NCBI GenBank assembly: GCA_002708715.1
Contig: PAPB01000040.1
Coordinates: forward strand, 1 to 46,411
Length of the DNA stretch: 46,411 bases
Origin: Fidelibacterota bacterium
GTDB taxonomy: Bacteria; Fidelibacterota; Marinisomatia; Marinisomatales; UBA1611
Reading direction: 5' to 3'
Positions 33,923 through 41,894 of the stretch are shown in pieces. The notes beneath the pieces are model-generated. The model did not search any database. It was given only the letters and a program-made list of their open reading frames with translations, and was not told the DNA's origin. The position numbers and the translations under genes were made by a program. The number at the start of each line of letters is the position of its first letter. Positions within the stretch are counted from its first letter, which is position 1.

Positions 33923-35182
33923 ATGAACTATAATAAGATATTTCAAAATCAGTTAAATGAATTTAAGTCAAAGGGATTTAACCGAACTTTTACACCTATA
34001 TACAGATATCAAGATACTTTCCCTTTTACAAAAATTGATTTACCAAATGAAGAACTATTAAAAACAAAAATTAATCCAGATACCACTATTTGGTGTTCAA
34101 ATGATTATCTCAATATGAGTCATAATCCTCAAGTTATAGATACAATGATTAACGTTATAAAAGAAGTAGGAACAGGATCAGGTGGAACAAGAAATATATC
34201 AGGGACTACCCCTTACCATGACCAACTTGAAAAAAAACTAGCTGAATTTCACATAAGAGAATCTGCTCTTATTTTCACATCTGCCTATGTAGCGAATCAA
34301 ACCACACTAGCTACTCTTTGTAAGAGAATTAAAAATATCCATGTATTCTCAGATCAATTAAACCATGCATCTCTAATCGAAGGAATTAAAAATTCTAGAG
34401 CAGCCTGTTCTATTTTCAAACATAATGATCTTACTCATCTTGAATCCTTGCTAGCTTCACAAAATATTTCACAACCCAAGATTATTGTTTTTGAATCTTT
34501 ATACTCAATGGATGGAACCAAGACCGATATAAAAGAATATATTAAACTAGCAAAAAAATATAACGCACTAACATACTTGGATGAGGTTCATGCCGTAGGA
34601 CTCTATGGTGAAGGTGGTAGAGGTGTTGCTCAGGAACAAGGTGTTTCTCAAGACATCGATATTATCAATGGCACTCTAGCAAAAGGTTTTGGACAAATAG
34701 GAGGATATATAGTAGCCAATTCTACAATTATCAATTTTATAAGATCTTTTGCACCAGGTTTTATCTTTACAACTTCTATGATGCCATCAGTGGCAGCAGC
34801 AGCTTCAAAAAGTATTGAAATTGTAGAAACACTTGATAATGAACGTAGAGATATTTTTAATAAAGCCAAATATTTTAGGCAAAAGTTACAATTAGCTGCA
34901 ATTCCTTTTATTGATAGCGATAGCCATATAGTTCCTATCCTTTCATATAGCACAACAAAAGCAAAATTGTATTCAAAACTGCTTCTAAAACATTACAATA
35001 TTTACATCCAACCTATCTTTTATCCAACTGTACCAAAAGATACAGCGCGATTACGAATTACTATTACACCAAAACATTCTATGAAAGATATTGATATATT
35101 AACCAATGCCCTAAAAACATTATTTTCTAGTGAATTCAAAAAAGAAGAAATAAGATCCTCAAATCATAATCAGGTAGCCTAA
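33923..35182 (+). CDS. hemA: 5-aminolevulinate synthase (C4/Shemin pathway)
   Basis: A 419-residue PLP enzyme of the alpha-oxoamine synthase family making 5-aminolevulinate from glycine and succinyl-CoA. WCSNDYLNMSHNP (about 57-69), GTGSGGTRNISGTTPYH (about 89-105), SDQLNHASLIEG, DEVHAVGLYG and NGTLAKGFGQIGGY with the PLP Lys near 254 agree with aminolevulinate synthases in detail. KBL and BioF-type relatives lack this combination, and the divergent heme operon settles the call. The C4 route is typical of Alphaproteobacteria and mitochondria; most other bacteria use glutamyl-tRNA. No gtrA/hemL genes are in the window. Confidence 0.93.
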   Translation: MNYNKIFQNQLNEFKSKGFNRTFTPIYRYQDTFPFTKIDLPNEELLKTKINPDTTIWCSNDYLNMSHNPQVIDTMINVIKEVGTGSGGTRNISGTTPYHDQLEKKLAEFHIRESALIFTSAYVANQTTLATLCKRIKNIHVFSDQLNHASLIEGIKNSRAACSIFKHNDLTHLESLLASQNISQPKIIVFESLYSMDGTKTDIKEYIKLAKKYNALTYLDEVHAVGLYGEGGRGVAQEQGVSQDIDIINGTLAKGFGQIGGYIVANSTIINFIRSFAPGFIFTTSMMPSVAAAASKSIEIVETLDNERRDIFNKAKYFRQKLQLAAIPFIDSDSHIVPILSYSTTKAKLYSKLLLKHYNIYIQPIFYPTVPKDTARLRITITPKHSMKDIDILTNALKTLFSSEFKKEEIRSSNHNQVA

Positions 35183-35262
35183 TATATTTTTTTCAATAGA
35201 CTTTAGGCTAAATAATAAAAAATTATTTAATATTTCAAGATCAACTATAATTAATTTTAGAA

Positions 35263-35445
35263 TTGTTTAAATCTAAATTTATTGACTCTTGTAAGGAATC
35301 CTTCAAACGAGGAGGTATTAAAACTCTTATTGAAGATAAGGGACTAAAAATAATAGTTATTCTTTTCCTATTCTTTTCAATTAAAGGATCTCTATATATT
35401 ATAATACCTTGGTTCGGCCTATCATACTTTAGTACTTGTTTTTAA
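35263..35445 (+). CDS. Small one-helix membrane protein downstream of hemA
   Basis: 60 residues starting with TTG at 35263 (no ATG available). A charged N-terminus (KESFKRGGIKTLIEDKG, about 11-27) precedes a hydrophobic segment IIVILFLFFSIKGSLYIIIPW. I have seen small proteins with this GIKxLIxxKG...xKGxLYxIIP layout in other environmental bacteria, but have no function for them. It is 80 bases after hemA on the same strand and converges with the hugZ-like gene. Confidence 0.45.
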   Translation: MFKSKFIDSCKESFKRGGIKTLIEDKGLKIIVILFLFFSIKGSLYIIIPWFGLSYFSTCF

Positions 35446-35465
35446 TATTTTTTAATAAATTAAAT

Positions 35466-36197
35466 TTAAATCTCGTACGACCTGTATTGTTTTGAGAGAT
35501 CAATCAAGGCGCTCCTATAATCTTTTGAAGTAAAACATGGTTCTTCAAATCCTATAAAAAAAATATTATCTCGTGATTTAAGATAGTAACCATCAATAGA
35601 GAGTCCAACCATTGCAGCTTCTGAATCTTTTACTCCGTGCTGTGCATTCAAAGCAGAAGATATTGTATTTGAATGATCATCATTCATATGATTTATTATT
35701 GATATCTCATCATCAAACCATTCAACATCCATATTCAACCAATTTTTTGGATCTAGCCAGGATATTTTACCAAATCCTCCTATCCACCTTGACTGAGTTA
35801 CGCTAATCTGATAAAAGTTAAAATCATGCATTGCTGCATACGCCTTACTTTCAGGGAAAATTTTTTGGAATCGAGTCTGACATCTTTTTTGTATTTTTTC
35901 AGGAACCATTTCTAGATCACCCACTAAAGTTAATCTTGCACTATTCTGTATATCGCCTTTCACATTCTTTCTTAAGATAGTTATACATGATTTATGATTT
36001 ATTTTAAGATTTTTTGTATGATCAGCAAGATCACTTAGATATAAGAAAATTGTTCTATCCCATCCTGTAACATATGTTACAAAACTTCCAAATGGATATC
36101 CTTCATATTTTTTAGAAATAGTTGACAATATAGCGGTTTTATCCGTCCGATATAAAGAGACTGCATCTTTTTCATGTTCTTGATTATATTTTTTCAT
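35466..36197 (-). CDS. HugZ/HutZ-type heme utilisation protein (PNPOx-like domain plus DUF2470)
   Basis: I use the ATG at 36197, which has an AAAGGA ribosome site 16 bases after the hmuV stop, giving 243 residues; a longer frame upstream adds an unlikely leader. The N-terminal split-barrel (about 5-150) has AILSTIS, YPFGSFVTYV and ARLTLVGDLE, as in pyridoxamine-phosphate-oxidase-like heme proteins. The C-terminal DUF2470 domain (about 165-240) starts with INHMNDDHSNTI, which contains the His candidate for heme contact. Relatives bind or degrade heme to release iron. Its position after hmuTUV supports this. Confidence 0.88.
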   Translation of the reverse strand: MKKYNQEHEKDAVSLYRTDKTAILSTISKKYEGYPFGSFVTYVTGWDRTIFLYLSDLADHTKNLKINHKSCITILRKNVKGDIQNSARLTLVGDLEMVPEKIQKRCQTRFQKIFPESKAYAAMHDFNFYQISVTQSRWIGGFGKISWLDPKNWLNMDVEWFDDEISIINHMNDDHSNTISSALNAQHGVKDSEAAMVGLSIDGYYLKSRDNIFFIGFEEPCFTSKDYRSALIDLSKQYRSYEI

Positions 36198-36213
36198 ATT
36201 CAATCCTTTTTCA

Positions 36214-36987
36214 TTAATAATAACTAACTCGCAGAGTTTCGGGATTAACATCCATTGGAATACCAAAAATATTGCTCAATAATTTACTCTTAAAGACATC
36301 CTTTGGTATACCATAAGAAGATAGAGCACCATTATATAAAATTGCAATTTTATCAGAGAATTTTGATGCTAAATTGAGGTCGTGAATTATTAATAATATT
36401 CCAAAACCCTGCTTGGCTTTATTTTTTAATAACTTTACTAGTTTCAGTTCAAATGAAAGATCTAAGTTTGCTGTTGGTTCATCTAAAAGAATATATCTAT
36501 GACCTACTTTTTCATAATCATGATTAATTTGAAGCAAAGTTCTAGCGAAATGAACTCTCCTTTGCTCTCCTCCTGATAGGGTGTTAAAGCTTCTATCAAG
36601 CAAATGAGTTACATAACATTCTTCAGCGACTTCACTAATTTTATTTTTTACATTTATTTCGCTCTCTCTCATACCTTCATATATCCACCCCATTTCAATG
36701 ATTTCTCTTACAGTATAATCATATAATATTTGCTGAGATTGAGACATCACACTTCTTTTGAGAGCTTGTTCCTGTACATCAATTTCAACTAAAGGCTTAT
36801 CGTCAATCACCACGTCACCCTTTGTAGGTAAAATATCACCAGATATAATCCTAATTAACGATGATTTACCTGAACCATTAGGACCAAGAACTGCCATTAA
36901 TTCACCTGGTTTTACTTTTAATGAGATATCTTTGAGTATATCCATATCATTAATTCTTAATGAAACCGAATTTATTTCTATGCTCAT
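36214..36987 (-). CDS. hmuV: Heme ABC transporter ATP-binding protein
   Basis: A 257-residue ABC ATPase of the FecE/HmuV group. Walker A GPNGSGKSSL is at about 35-44, the signature LSGGEQRRVHFARTL at about 138-152, Walker B YILLDEPTANLDLS at about 165-178, and the H-loop in LLIIHDLNLA. Its start overlaps the permease stop by 4 bases (ATGA). HmuV-type proteins have the VHFAR variant of the signature, seen here. It powers import through the adjacent permease; cobalamin or siderophore import is an alternative, disfavoured by the hugZ neighbour. Confidence 0.92.
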   Translation of the reverse strand: MSIEINSVSLRINDMDILKDISLKVKPGELMAVLGPNGSGKSSLIRIISGDILPTKGDVVIDDKPLVEIDVQEQALKRSVMSQSQQILYDYTVREIIEMGWIYEGMRESEINVKNKISEVAEECYVTHLLDRSFNTLSGGEQRRVHFARTLLQINHDYEKVGHRYILLDEPTANLDLSFELKLVKLLKNKAKQGFGILLIIHDLNLASKFSDKIAILYNGALSSYGIPKDVFKSKLLSNIFGIPMDVNPETLRVSYY

Positions 36988-38048
36988 GCTTTTTTAGTAT
37001 TAATTATTAGATATAAAAAAAAGGGAGCACCAATTGCACTTGTAATTAAACCTACAGGTAACTCAGCAGGCTGTACTAATACCCTGGCAAATAAATCTGC
37101 AATTATCATGAGACTTGACCCAGCAATCGCAGAAGATATTAATAAATAACTATGATTTACTCCACCTAGTAAACGAGCTAGATGCGGAACAACTAAACCT
37201 ATAAAACCTATCATCCCTGATAAAGAAACACTAATACCAACGATCGCAGCTGAGGAAATAACAATATTGAACCTCAACTTTTTTAAATTAATACCAAGCC
37301 TTTGCGCTTCTATTTCTCCTAGTTGAAGTAAATCAAGATTTCGCGAAGATGGCATCGCCCAGAAAAGAAAAAAAGATATTATAATAATCGCAGGTAATAA
37401 AAGAGGCCACGTTACTCCACCAAAACTACCCATAGTCCAAAAAGTTAAGCTTCTTAATTCAGCATCACTACTAATATAGGTAAGTATACCAATGCATACT
37501 CCAGCAAGTGAATTTATAGCTATACCAATCAGTAACATGTAGGTAGTACCTCGAGTCTTAAATCCTTTGGTTAATAAAAACAATAATATTATCACTCCAG
37601 AAGCACCGCCAATTGCAGCTAAGGGTAATAAAAATGGCCCAGATAAAGTTTCTGGTACAAAATGATTGCTTAAAACAATAATAGATGTTGCACCCAATGC
37701 AGCACCAGCAGAGACTCCTATTAATCCTGGATCGGCTAATGGATTTCTAAAAAGTCCTTGTAATGAAGCTCCAGATAAAGCAAGTGAGGCACCAACAAAT
37801 CCTGCTAAGACTACTCTTGGTGCTCTAATTTGAATAAGTACAGTTTTATGAATTGGTTCAATGGTACTCTTTAAAATATTAGATAAAGGAATATTATAGC
37901 TTCCAAAAGTGATACCTAAAACAAAAGATATAACCAACAATGATAATAATCCTAAAATTATTAATGTCTGCTTTGGTTTAATATATCTTGTTTGAAATAT
38001 TTTTTTTAAAAATCTCAATTTATTATTTAGAGAATACTTTAGATACAT
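36984..38048 (-). CDS. hmuU: Heme ABC transporter permease (FecCD family)
   Basis: A 354-residue inner-membrane permease of the FecCD family with about nine to ten hydrophobic segments. Typical parts are RAPRVVLAGFVGASLALSGA with GLFRNPLADPGLIGVSAGA (about 98-142), WTMGSFGG in the middle, and SGMIGFIGLVVPHLARLLGG (about 278-297). It starts 26 bases inside the end of the binding-protein gene. Transport into the cytoplasm across the inner membrane is expected. Confidence 0.92.
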   Translation of the reverse strand: MYLKYSLNNKLRFLKKIFQTRYIKPKQTLIILGLLSLLVISFVLGITFGSYNIPLSNILKSTIEPIHKTVLIQIRAPRVVLAGFVGASLALSGASLQGLFRNPLADPGLIGVSAGAALGATSIIVLSNHFVPETLSGPFLLPLAAIGGASGVIILLFLLTKGFKTRGTTYMLLIGIAINSLAGVCIGILTYISSDAELRSLTFWTMGSFGGVTWPLLLPAIIIISFFLFWAMPSSRNLDLLQLGEIEAQRLGINLKKLRFNIVISSAAIVGISVSLSGMIGFIGLVVPHLARLLGGVNHSYLLISSAIAGSSLMIIADLFARVLVQPAELPVGLITSAIGAPFFLYLIINTKKA

Positions 38049-38901
38049 CTAAAGCACATTCAATTGTCCTAGGACCAAAACCCATCATTGCCATACCATC
38101 CTTCGCAAGAATTTGATTTTTTTTTGCAGCAGTGGTTTGAGCTAAGACAGGGTGACTTTTTAATTCATTTAAACTAGAAAACCGTTTTAATAATCTATTG
38201 GTTACAATAATAAAATCAGGATCATTTGCAATAATTGACTCTGCACTTACAGGCTTCCAACCTTTGAATGAAGAAAATGCATTTTGCGCTCCAAGCATTT
38301 TTAAGAATGCATCACCAGATTCGCCTGAGCCAGAAACAATTGGTGAGGTACCTTGCATCGAATAAATAACCATTGCAGAAATATTTTTCTCCGAAACTTT
38401 TTTTCTATTATTTTCAAGTTGAACTAATAAATCAGTATATTTCATTTCAATGATTTTAGTTGCCTTTAATTCAACATCCATTATACTAGCAACACATCTT
38501 ATTTTCTCTAAAATACCTTGCACTGATTTTATCTCTGGTACAATACGTAGCTCTACACCAATATTATTAATTTGTTCTATTACGTTTTCTGGCCCCATAT
38601 CATTTTCACCTAAAATAATTGATGGATTCATCGATAAAATTCCTTCTGTAGATAACATCCTTACATATCCAATCGAAGGAATGTTTTTTGTTTCCTCAGG
38701 AAAATTAGAAGTGATATCTACCGCAATAATTTTATTTTGGATTTCTAATAAATAAAATATTTCTGTTATTGATCCACCTGCAATTACAACTCTCGAATCG
38801 TCAGTGGCAATTAAACATAAATCATTATTGTTATTTTGACAAAAAATGAAATTTGATGAAAGAGATAAAATAAAATATTTTATTAATAAATTATTTTTCA
38901 T
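38023..38901 (-). CDS. hmuT: Heme ABC transporter periplasmic binding protein
   Basis: A 292-residue class III binding protein. A signal peptide covers about residues 1-21 (ending NFIFCQ). GGSITEIFYLLE (about 41-52), the SIGYVRMLSTEGILSMNPSI segment with the Tyr that ligates heme in HmuT, and the ENDMGPENVI turn match HmuT more closely than BtuF or FecB. The C-terminal MGFGPRTIECALDVSK is also family-like. It is first in the operon and begins 42 bases downstream of a Fur-like operator. Confidence 0.9.
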   Translation of the reverse strand: MKNNLLIKYFILSLSSNFIFCQNNNNDLCLIATDDSRVVIAGGSITEIFYLLEIQNKIIAVDITSNFPEETKNIPSIGYVRMLSTEGILSMNPSIILGENDMGPENVIEQINNIGVELRIVPEIKSVQGILEKIRCVASIMDVELKATKIIEMKYTDLLVQLENNRKKVSEKNISAMVIYSMQGTSPIVSGSGESGDAFLKMLGAQNAFSSFKGWKPVSAESIIANDPDFIIVTNRLLKRFSSLNELKSHPVLAQTTAAKKNQILAKDGMAMMGFGPRTIECALDVSKVFSK

Positions 38902-38931
38902 ATGATTTTTTTGAATTAATGTTAAAATAAA

Positions 38932-38962
38932 AGTATATAATAATGAGACTCATTCTCAATAA
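38932..38962 (-). promoter_or_regulatory. Fur-like operator 3 with promoter, upstream of hmuTUV-hugZ
   Basis: ATGAGACTCATTCTCAATAA (38943-38962, plus strand) has perfect arms TGAGA and TCTCA around five bases, the best copy of the three boxes. On the minus strand TTGAGA (38954-38959) is followed by 16 bases and TATACT (38932-38937), so the box covers the -35 and spacer. Confidence 0.75.
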
Positions 38963-39064
38963 GATTCTAAGGTATTATTATATTATATGCAAAGTATTTG
39001 TTTATGCTGATTATAATTGCAGGATAAAATAAAAATAAAAATTTGTACGATTTTCTAATATGTA

Positions 39065-40393
39065 TTAAATAGCTATATTATCAATTATTGCTTTTGATTT
39101 GCTTAATATATCATGTGTATGTATATATTTAAATTCTGCATTTCTTCCATGCAATATATGATTATCGAAAGATGAAAAATATGATAATGCAGTTTTTATT
39201 TTTTTATATGCACCAACCTTCAGTACGGGATATGCATTAGGAATATGTCCTACCTCATAATCAAAAATTTCACTTTTCCTAATTAATCCTTCTTCGATTA
39301 ATGAAGACTCTATTGTTTTAAAATATTTTTTATCAGATAAAGAGAATTCACCTCTTTTATTTGACGTTTCCACTACAATACAGGTTTTATTTTTGGGGGC
39401 CATCATCAGACTTCTATTTTTTGGTTCATAGATACGATTAAATATAAATTTTGATTCAGGAAAATAGATTGAAGCATTATCAGAAAATTTTGGTACATCT
39501 AAATAAATAATACAAAGTCTTACATCTCTAAACTCAATAGCATTTAAAGTATTTATAACTTCAGCAGGCGGACTTGGATCAAAAATATCAACTAAAATAT
39601 TTATTGGCAGTGTATTTATCACAACACCTGGTTCTACAAAATCTTTACCATTATACTGTATTTCGTTAATTTTATTTCCATCATGTTTTAATTTTGTTAT
39701 TTTAGAATTAAGAACAATATTTCCTAAACCAATGAATTCACTCATCTTATCAAATATAGTTCCAAACCCATATTGAGGATAGAAAAAAGAACCATCTAAA
39801 TGTGAAGAATCAGAACGATCTGTAATTAATGTTTTTATCAAAGATGTGAAAGTTAAATTTTTTAATCTGCTACCTGAGATACTGGGATCTAAAATATTTG
39901 CACTGCATCCCCATAATTTTTGAGTATAATTAATTAAAAATAATTCAGATAATGTTTTACCATAATTCTGGTATGCCAACTGTTTAAAAGTTGTTACACC
40001 TCTGCTACGCTTGAAAATATTCATAATATTTTCAAAGCCTATCTTGAGTAAATCTTGTGGACATAGATTCTCAACCAAATTAGTCACATTTAAAGGGAAA
40101 TCTATTAAAGATCCTTTATGAAAAATTTTACTAGGGACATTGATTTTTGATAATTCATTACCAAGTAATGTCTTTATCTCTGAAGTAACATAGTGATGTT
40201 TATCGTGTAATCGGTGTGCTCCAGTATCATATCGAAAATCACCCTTTATAATGGTTTTACAATTTCCACCTACGCGATTTGAAAGTTCATATATTGAGAC
40301 AGGTATTTTATTTTTTTTTGCAAAATAGCCAACACCTAATCCTGCAGGTCCAGCTCCAAGTATATCTAAATGCAAATTAATTTTTTTGGACAT
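39065..40393 (-). CDS. NAD(P)/FAD-dependent oxidoreductase, UDP-galactopyranose-mutase/amine-oxidase-like
   Basis: 442 residues. The FAD motif GAGPAGLGVGYFAKK (about 13-27) is followed by YELSNRVGGNC and RYDTGAHRLHDK (about 54-65), the pattern of amine oxidase / protoporphyrinogen oxidase-like and UDP-galactopyranose mutase-like proteins. KLWGCSANILDPSISGSRLK (about 164-183) resembles a segment common in such proteins near glycan genes. The C-terminus lacks a normal GRN-like ending but has GRNAEFKYIHTHD (about 418-430). It overlaps the GT-C gene by 17 bases. A sugar-modifying or lipid-carrier role with that protein is likely; a heme-pathway oxidase is possible but not favoured, since hemJ is present. 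Confidence 0.75.
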   Translation of the reverse strand: MSKKINLHLDILGAGPAGLGVGYFAKKNKIPVSIYELSNRVGGNCKTIIKGDFRYDTGAHRLHDKHHYVTSEIKTLLGNELSKINVPSKIFHKGSLIDFPLNVTNLVENLCPQDLLKIGFENIMNIFKRSRGVTTFKQLAYQNYGKTLSELFLINYTQKLWGCSANILDPSISGSRLKNLTFTSLIKTLITDRSDSSHLDGSFFYPQYGFGTIFDKMSEFIGLGNIVLNSKITKLKHDGNKINEIQYNGKDFVEPGVVINTLPINILVDIFDPSPPAEVINTLNAIEFRDVRLCIIYLDVPKFSDNASIYFPESKFIFNRIYEPKNRSLMMAPKNKTCIVVETSNKRGEFSLSDKKYFKTIESSLIEEGLIRKSEIFDYEVGHIPNAYPVLKVGAYKKIKTALSYFSSFDNHILHGRNAEFKYIHTHDILSKSKAIIDNIAI

Positions 40394-41816
40394 CGGTTTT
40401 ATGTGTTAATCTGTAAGCACTAATTTCAGACCACATTTTATTAACATAAGGATTGTGGTAATAATTACTATCTAAATATATTTTATAATCATCAACAAAA
40501 ACTTTACTATAGTTTCCAATTAAATAAAGACTATCAAATTTATTTTTCTTTAACATTTCAATATCTTCTTTATCATCAATATTTATAAAATCCTTTTTTA
40601 TTCCATGTGCTTTTAAATAATAATTAATGAGGTTATTACTAATGATAATTTGACCATCATGGTTTTTGACTATGTTATCTTTTAAATTTGATATTGCACT
40701 TGGATTTTTATGCTGGCCTATTAACACGGCTGTAATATTTATTAAAGATAGAAAAAAACACCCCAGAACAATGCTCCTAAAAAGACCTTTATCATAAACA
40801 GTACTATTAATACCCGTATTTAAAATTATTATTATAAATATAAGTAAAGGCATAATATGTCTGCTTTTATAAATGATATTTTGAAAAAAAAGAATCCAGA
40901 TCAAGTAAACAATAATTGCTCCAATTATTAATAAATTTTCCTTACTCAATTTCTTATCTTTTATTTCATAAATACCATTATAGAGGAAATATACCATTGG
41001 AAGTGAAAGTAATAATGTTTGCCACGATCTTCCATACCAATATCCTCCTAGACCATCTGCCCATACAGAGCTAATTAAATTTATTATTCTTTTTCCCCAT
41101 AAATTTTCAGTTATAAATGTTCCACCAAAATCTGAAAAATGTCCTGATGTATGTTTTAATGCTGCCTCATATAAACTATTCAATCCAGTAATGAATATCA
41201 TCGGAATTAACCAAATGGAACAACCTATTATAAAGGAAAATAAAAGATGACTTTTTTTACTATTTTGAAACAAATGATAAAATATTGGTAATAGCAATAA
41301 TGGAGTGTATGAAAGTCGGATTCCTGCAAGGATACCAAATAATACAAACCCTAATAATGTATACTTATTCTCTTTCATTTTTATAATCAAAAAATAAAGT
41401 GAGGCCATGGCAACGGCGAGCCCCATTAAATCGGGCATATATCGATTGCTCATCAACCATAAAAATGGATTAAAAAATATTAAAGCTGAACAACATAGTC
41501 CCTTAAATGTATTATTTCTTATTTGAAATAGTTTCAGAGTAAAATAAATAATTATAAATAAAGAAAATCCACCTATGATAGAAAAGCTTATTGCCTTACT
41601 ATTGGTAAAAAAAAATAAAAATTTTGCTAAAAAACAAAAGATGGGATAACCAGGGAAATGAGGTTGTAATTTGATAATATTATATTCTTCAATACTAAGA
41701 GCAAACCTTAAACTATCAATATCCTCAATATAAAAAATACTTGATGCAATTCGTGAAAGGACACATCCAAAAAATAAAAATAATAGGTACTTCTGATTAA
41801 ATATTCTAGCTATCAT
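40377..41816 (-). CDS. GT-C-fold membrane glycosyltransferase-like protein
   Basis: 479 residues with about eleven hydrophobic segments and a C-terminal soluble part of about 100 residues. After the first helix, YIEDIDSLRFA (about 29-39) provides the acidic pair expected in the first periplasmic loop of GT-C enzymes, followed by LQPHFPGYPIF. These points fit ArnT/PMT-like transferases that use a polyprenyl-phosphate sugar donor. The following flavoprotein gene overlaps it. The acceptor is unknown. The strand and position suggest a two-gene operon with its own promoter before 41816. Confidence 0.7.
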   Translation of the reverse strand: MIARIFNQKYLLFLFFGCVLSRIASSIFYIEDIDSLRFALSIEEYNIIKLQPHFPGYPIFCFLAKFLFFFTNSKAISFSIIGGFSLFIIIYFTLKLFQIRNNTFKGLCCSALIFFNPFLWLMSNRYMPDLMGLAVAMASLYFLIIKMKENKYTLLGFVLFGILAGIRLSYTPLLLLPIFYHLFQNSKKSHLLFSFIIGCSIWLIPMIFITGLNSLYEAALKHTSGHFSDFGGTFITENLWGKRIINLISSVWADGLGGYWYGRSWQTLLLSLPMVYFLYNGIYEIKDKKLSKENLLIIGAIIVYLIWILFFQNIIYKSRHIMPLLIFIIIILNTGINSTVYDKGLFRSIVLGCFFLSLINITAVLIGQHKNPSAISNLKDNIVKNHDGQIIISNNLINYYLKAHGIKKDFINIDDKEDIEMLKKNKFDSLYLIGNYSKVFVDDYKIYLDSNYYHNPYVNKMWSEISAYRLTHKTDVQKN

Positions 41817-41838
41817 AAGTGAAGAATATAGATAAAAA

Positions 41839-41867
41839 ATAAGGGGCTCTGAAACAGAGCCCCTTAT
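41839..41867 (-). terminator. Strong intrinsic terminator after the DUF4856 lipoprotein gene
   Basis: ATAAGGGGCTCTG (41839-41851) and CAGAGCCCCTTAT (41855-41867) form a perfect 13-bp stem with a 3-base loop. On the minus strand the stem is followed by a T-rich tract. It ends the receptor-lipoprotein operon and separates it from the GT-C gene. Confidence 0.92.
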
Positions 41868-41894
41868 AGTATTACAGATTAGATATCTTGGATC

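Noticed and set aside
35175-35210. TAGCCTAA ... TTAGGCTA inverted repeat after hemA
   Set aside because: Eight-base arms with a 20-base loop, the T tract lies in the loop and not after the stem; not a convincing terminator.
36198-36266. Longer N-terminus of the HugZ-like gene, starting inside hmuV
   Set aside because: The leader does not resemble the family and the internal ATG at 36197 has a good ribosome site.
39065-40393. Possible HemY-type protoporphyrinogen oxidase
   Set aside because: The FAD motif fits the wider family, but the KLWGC-type segment and the coupling to a GT-C gene point to sugar chemistry, and HemJ already fills this role in the heme operon.
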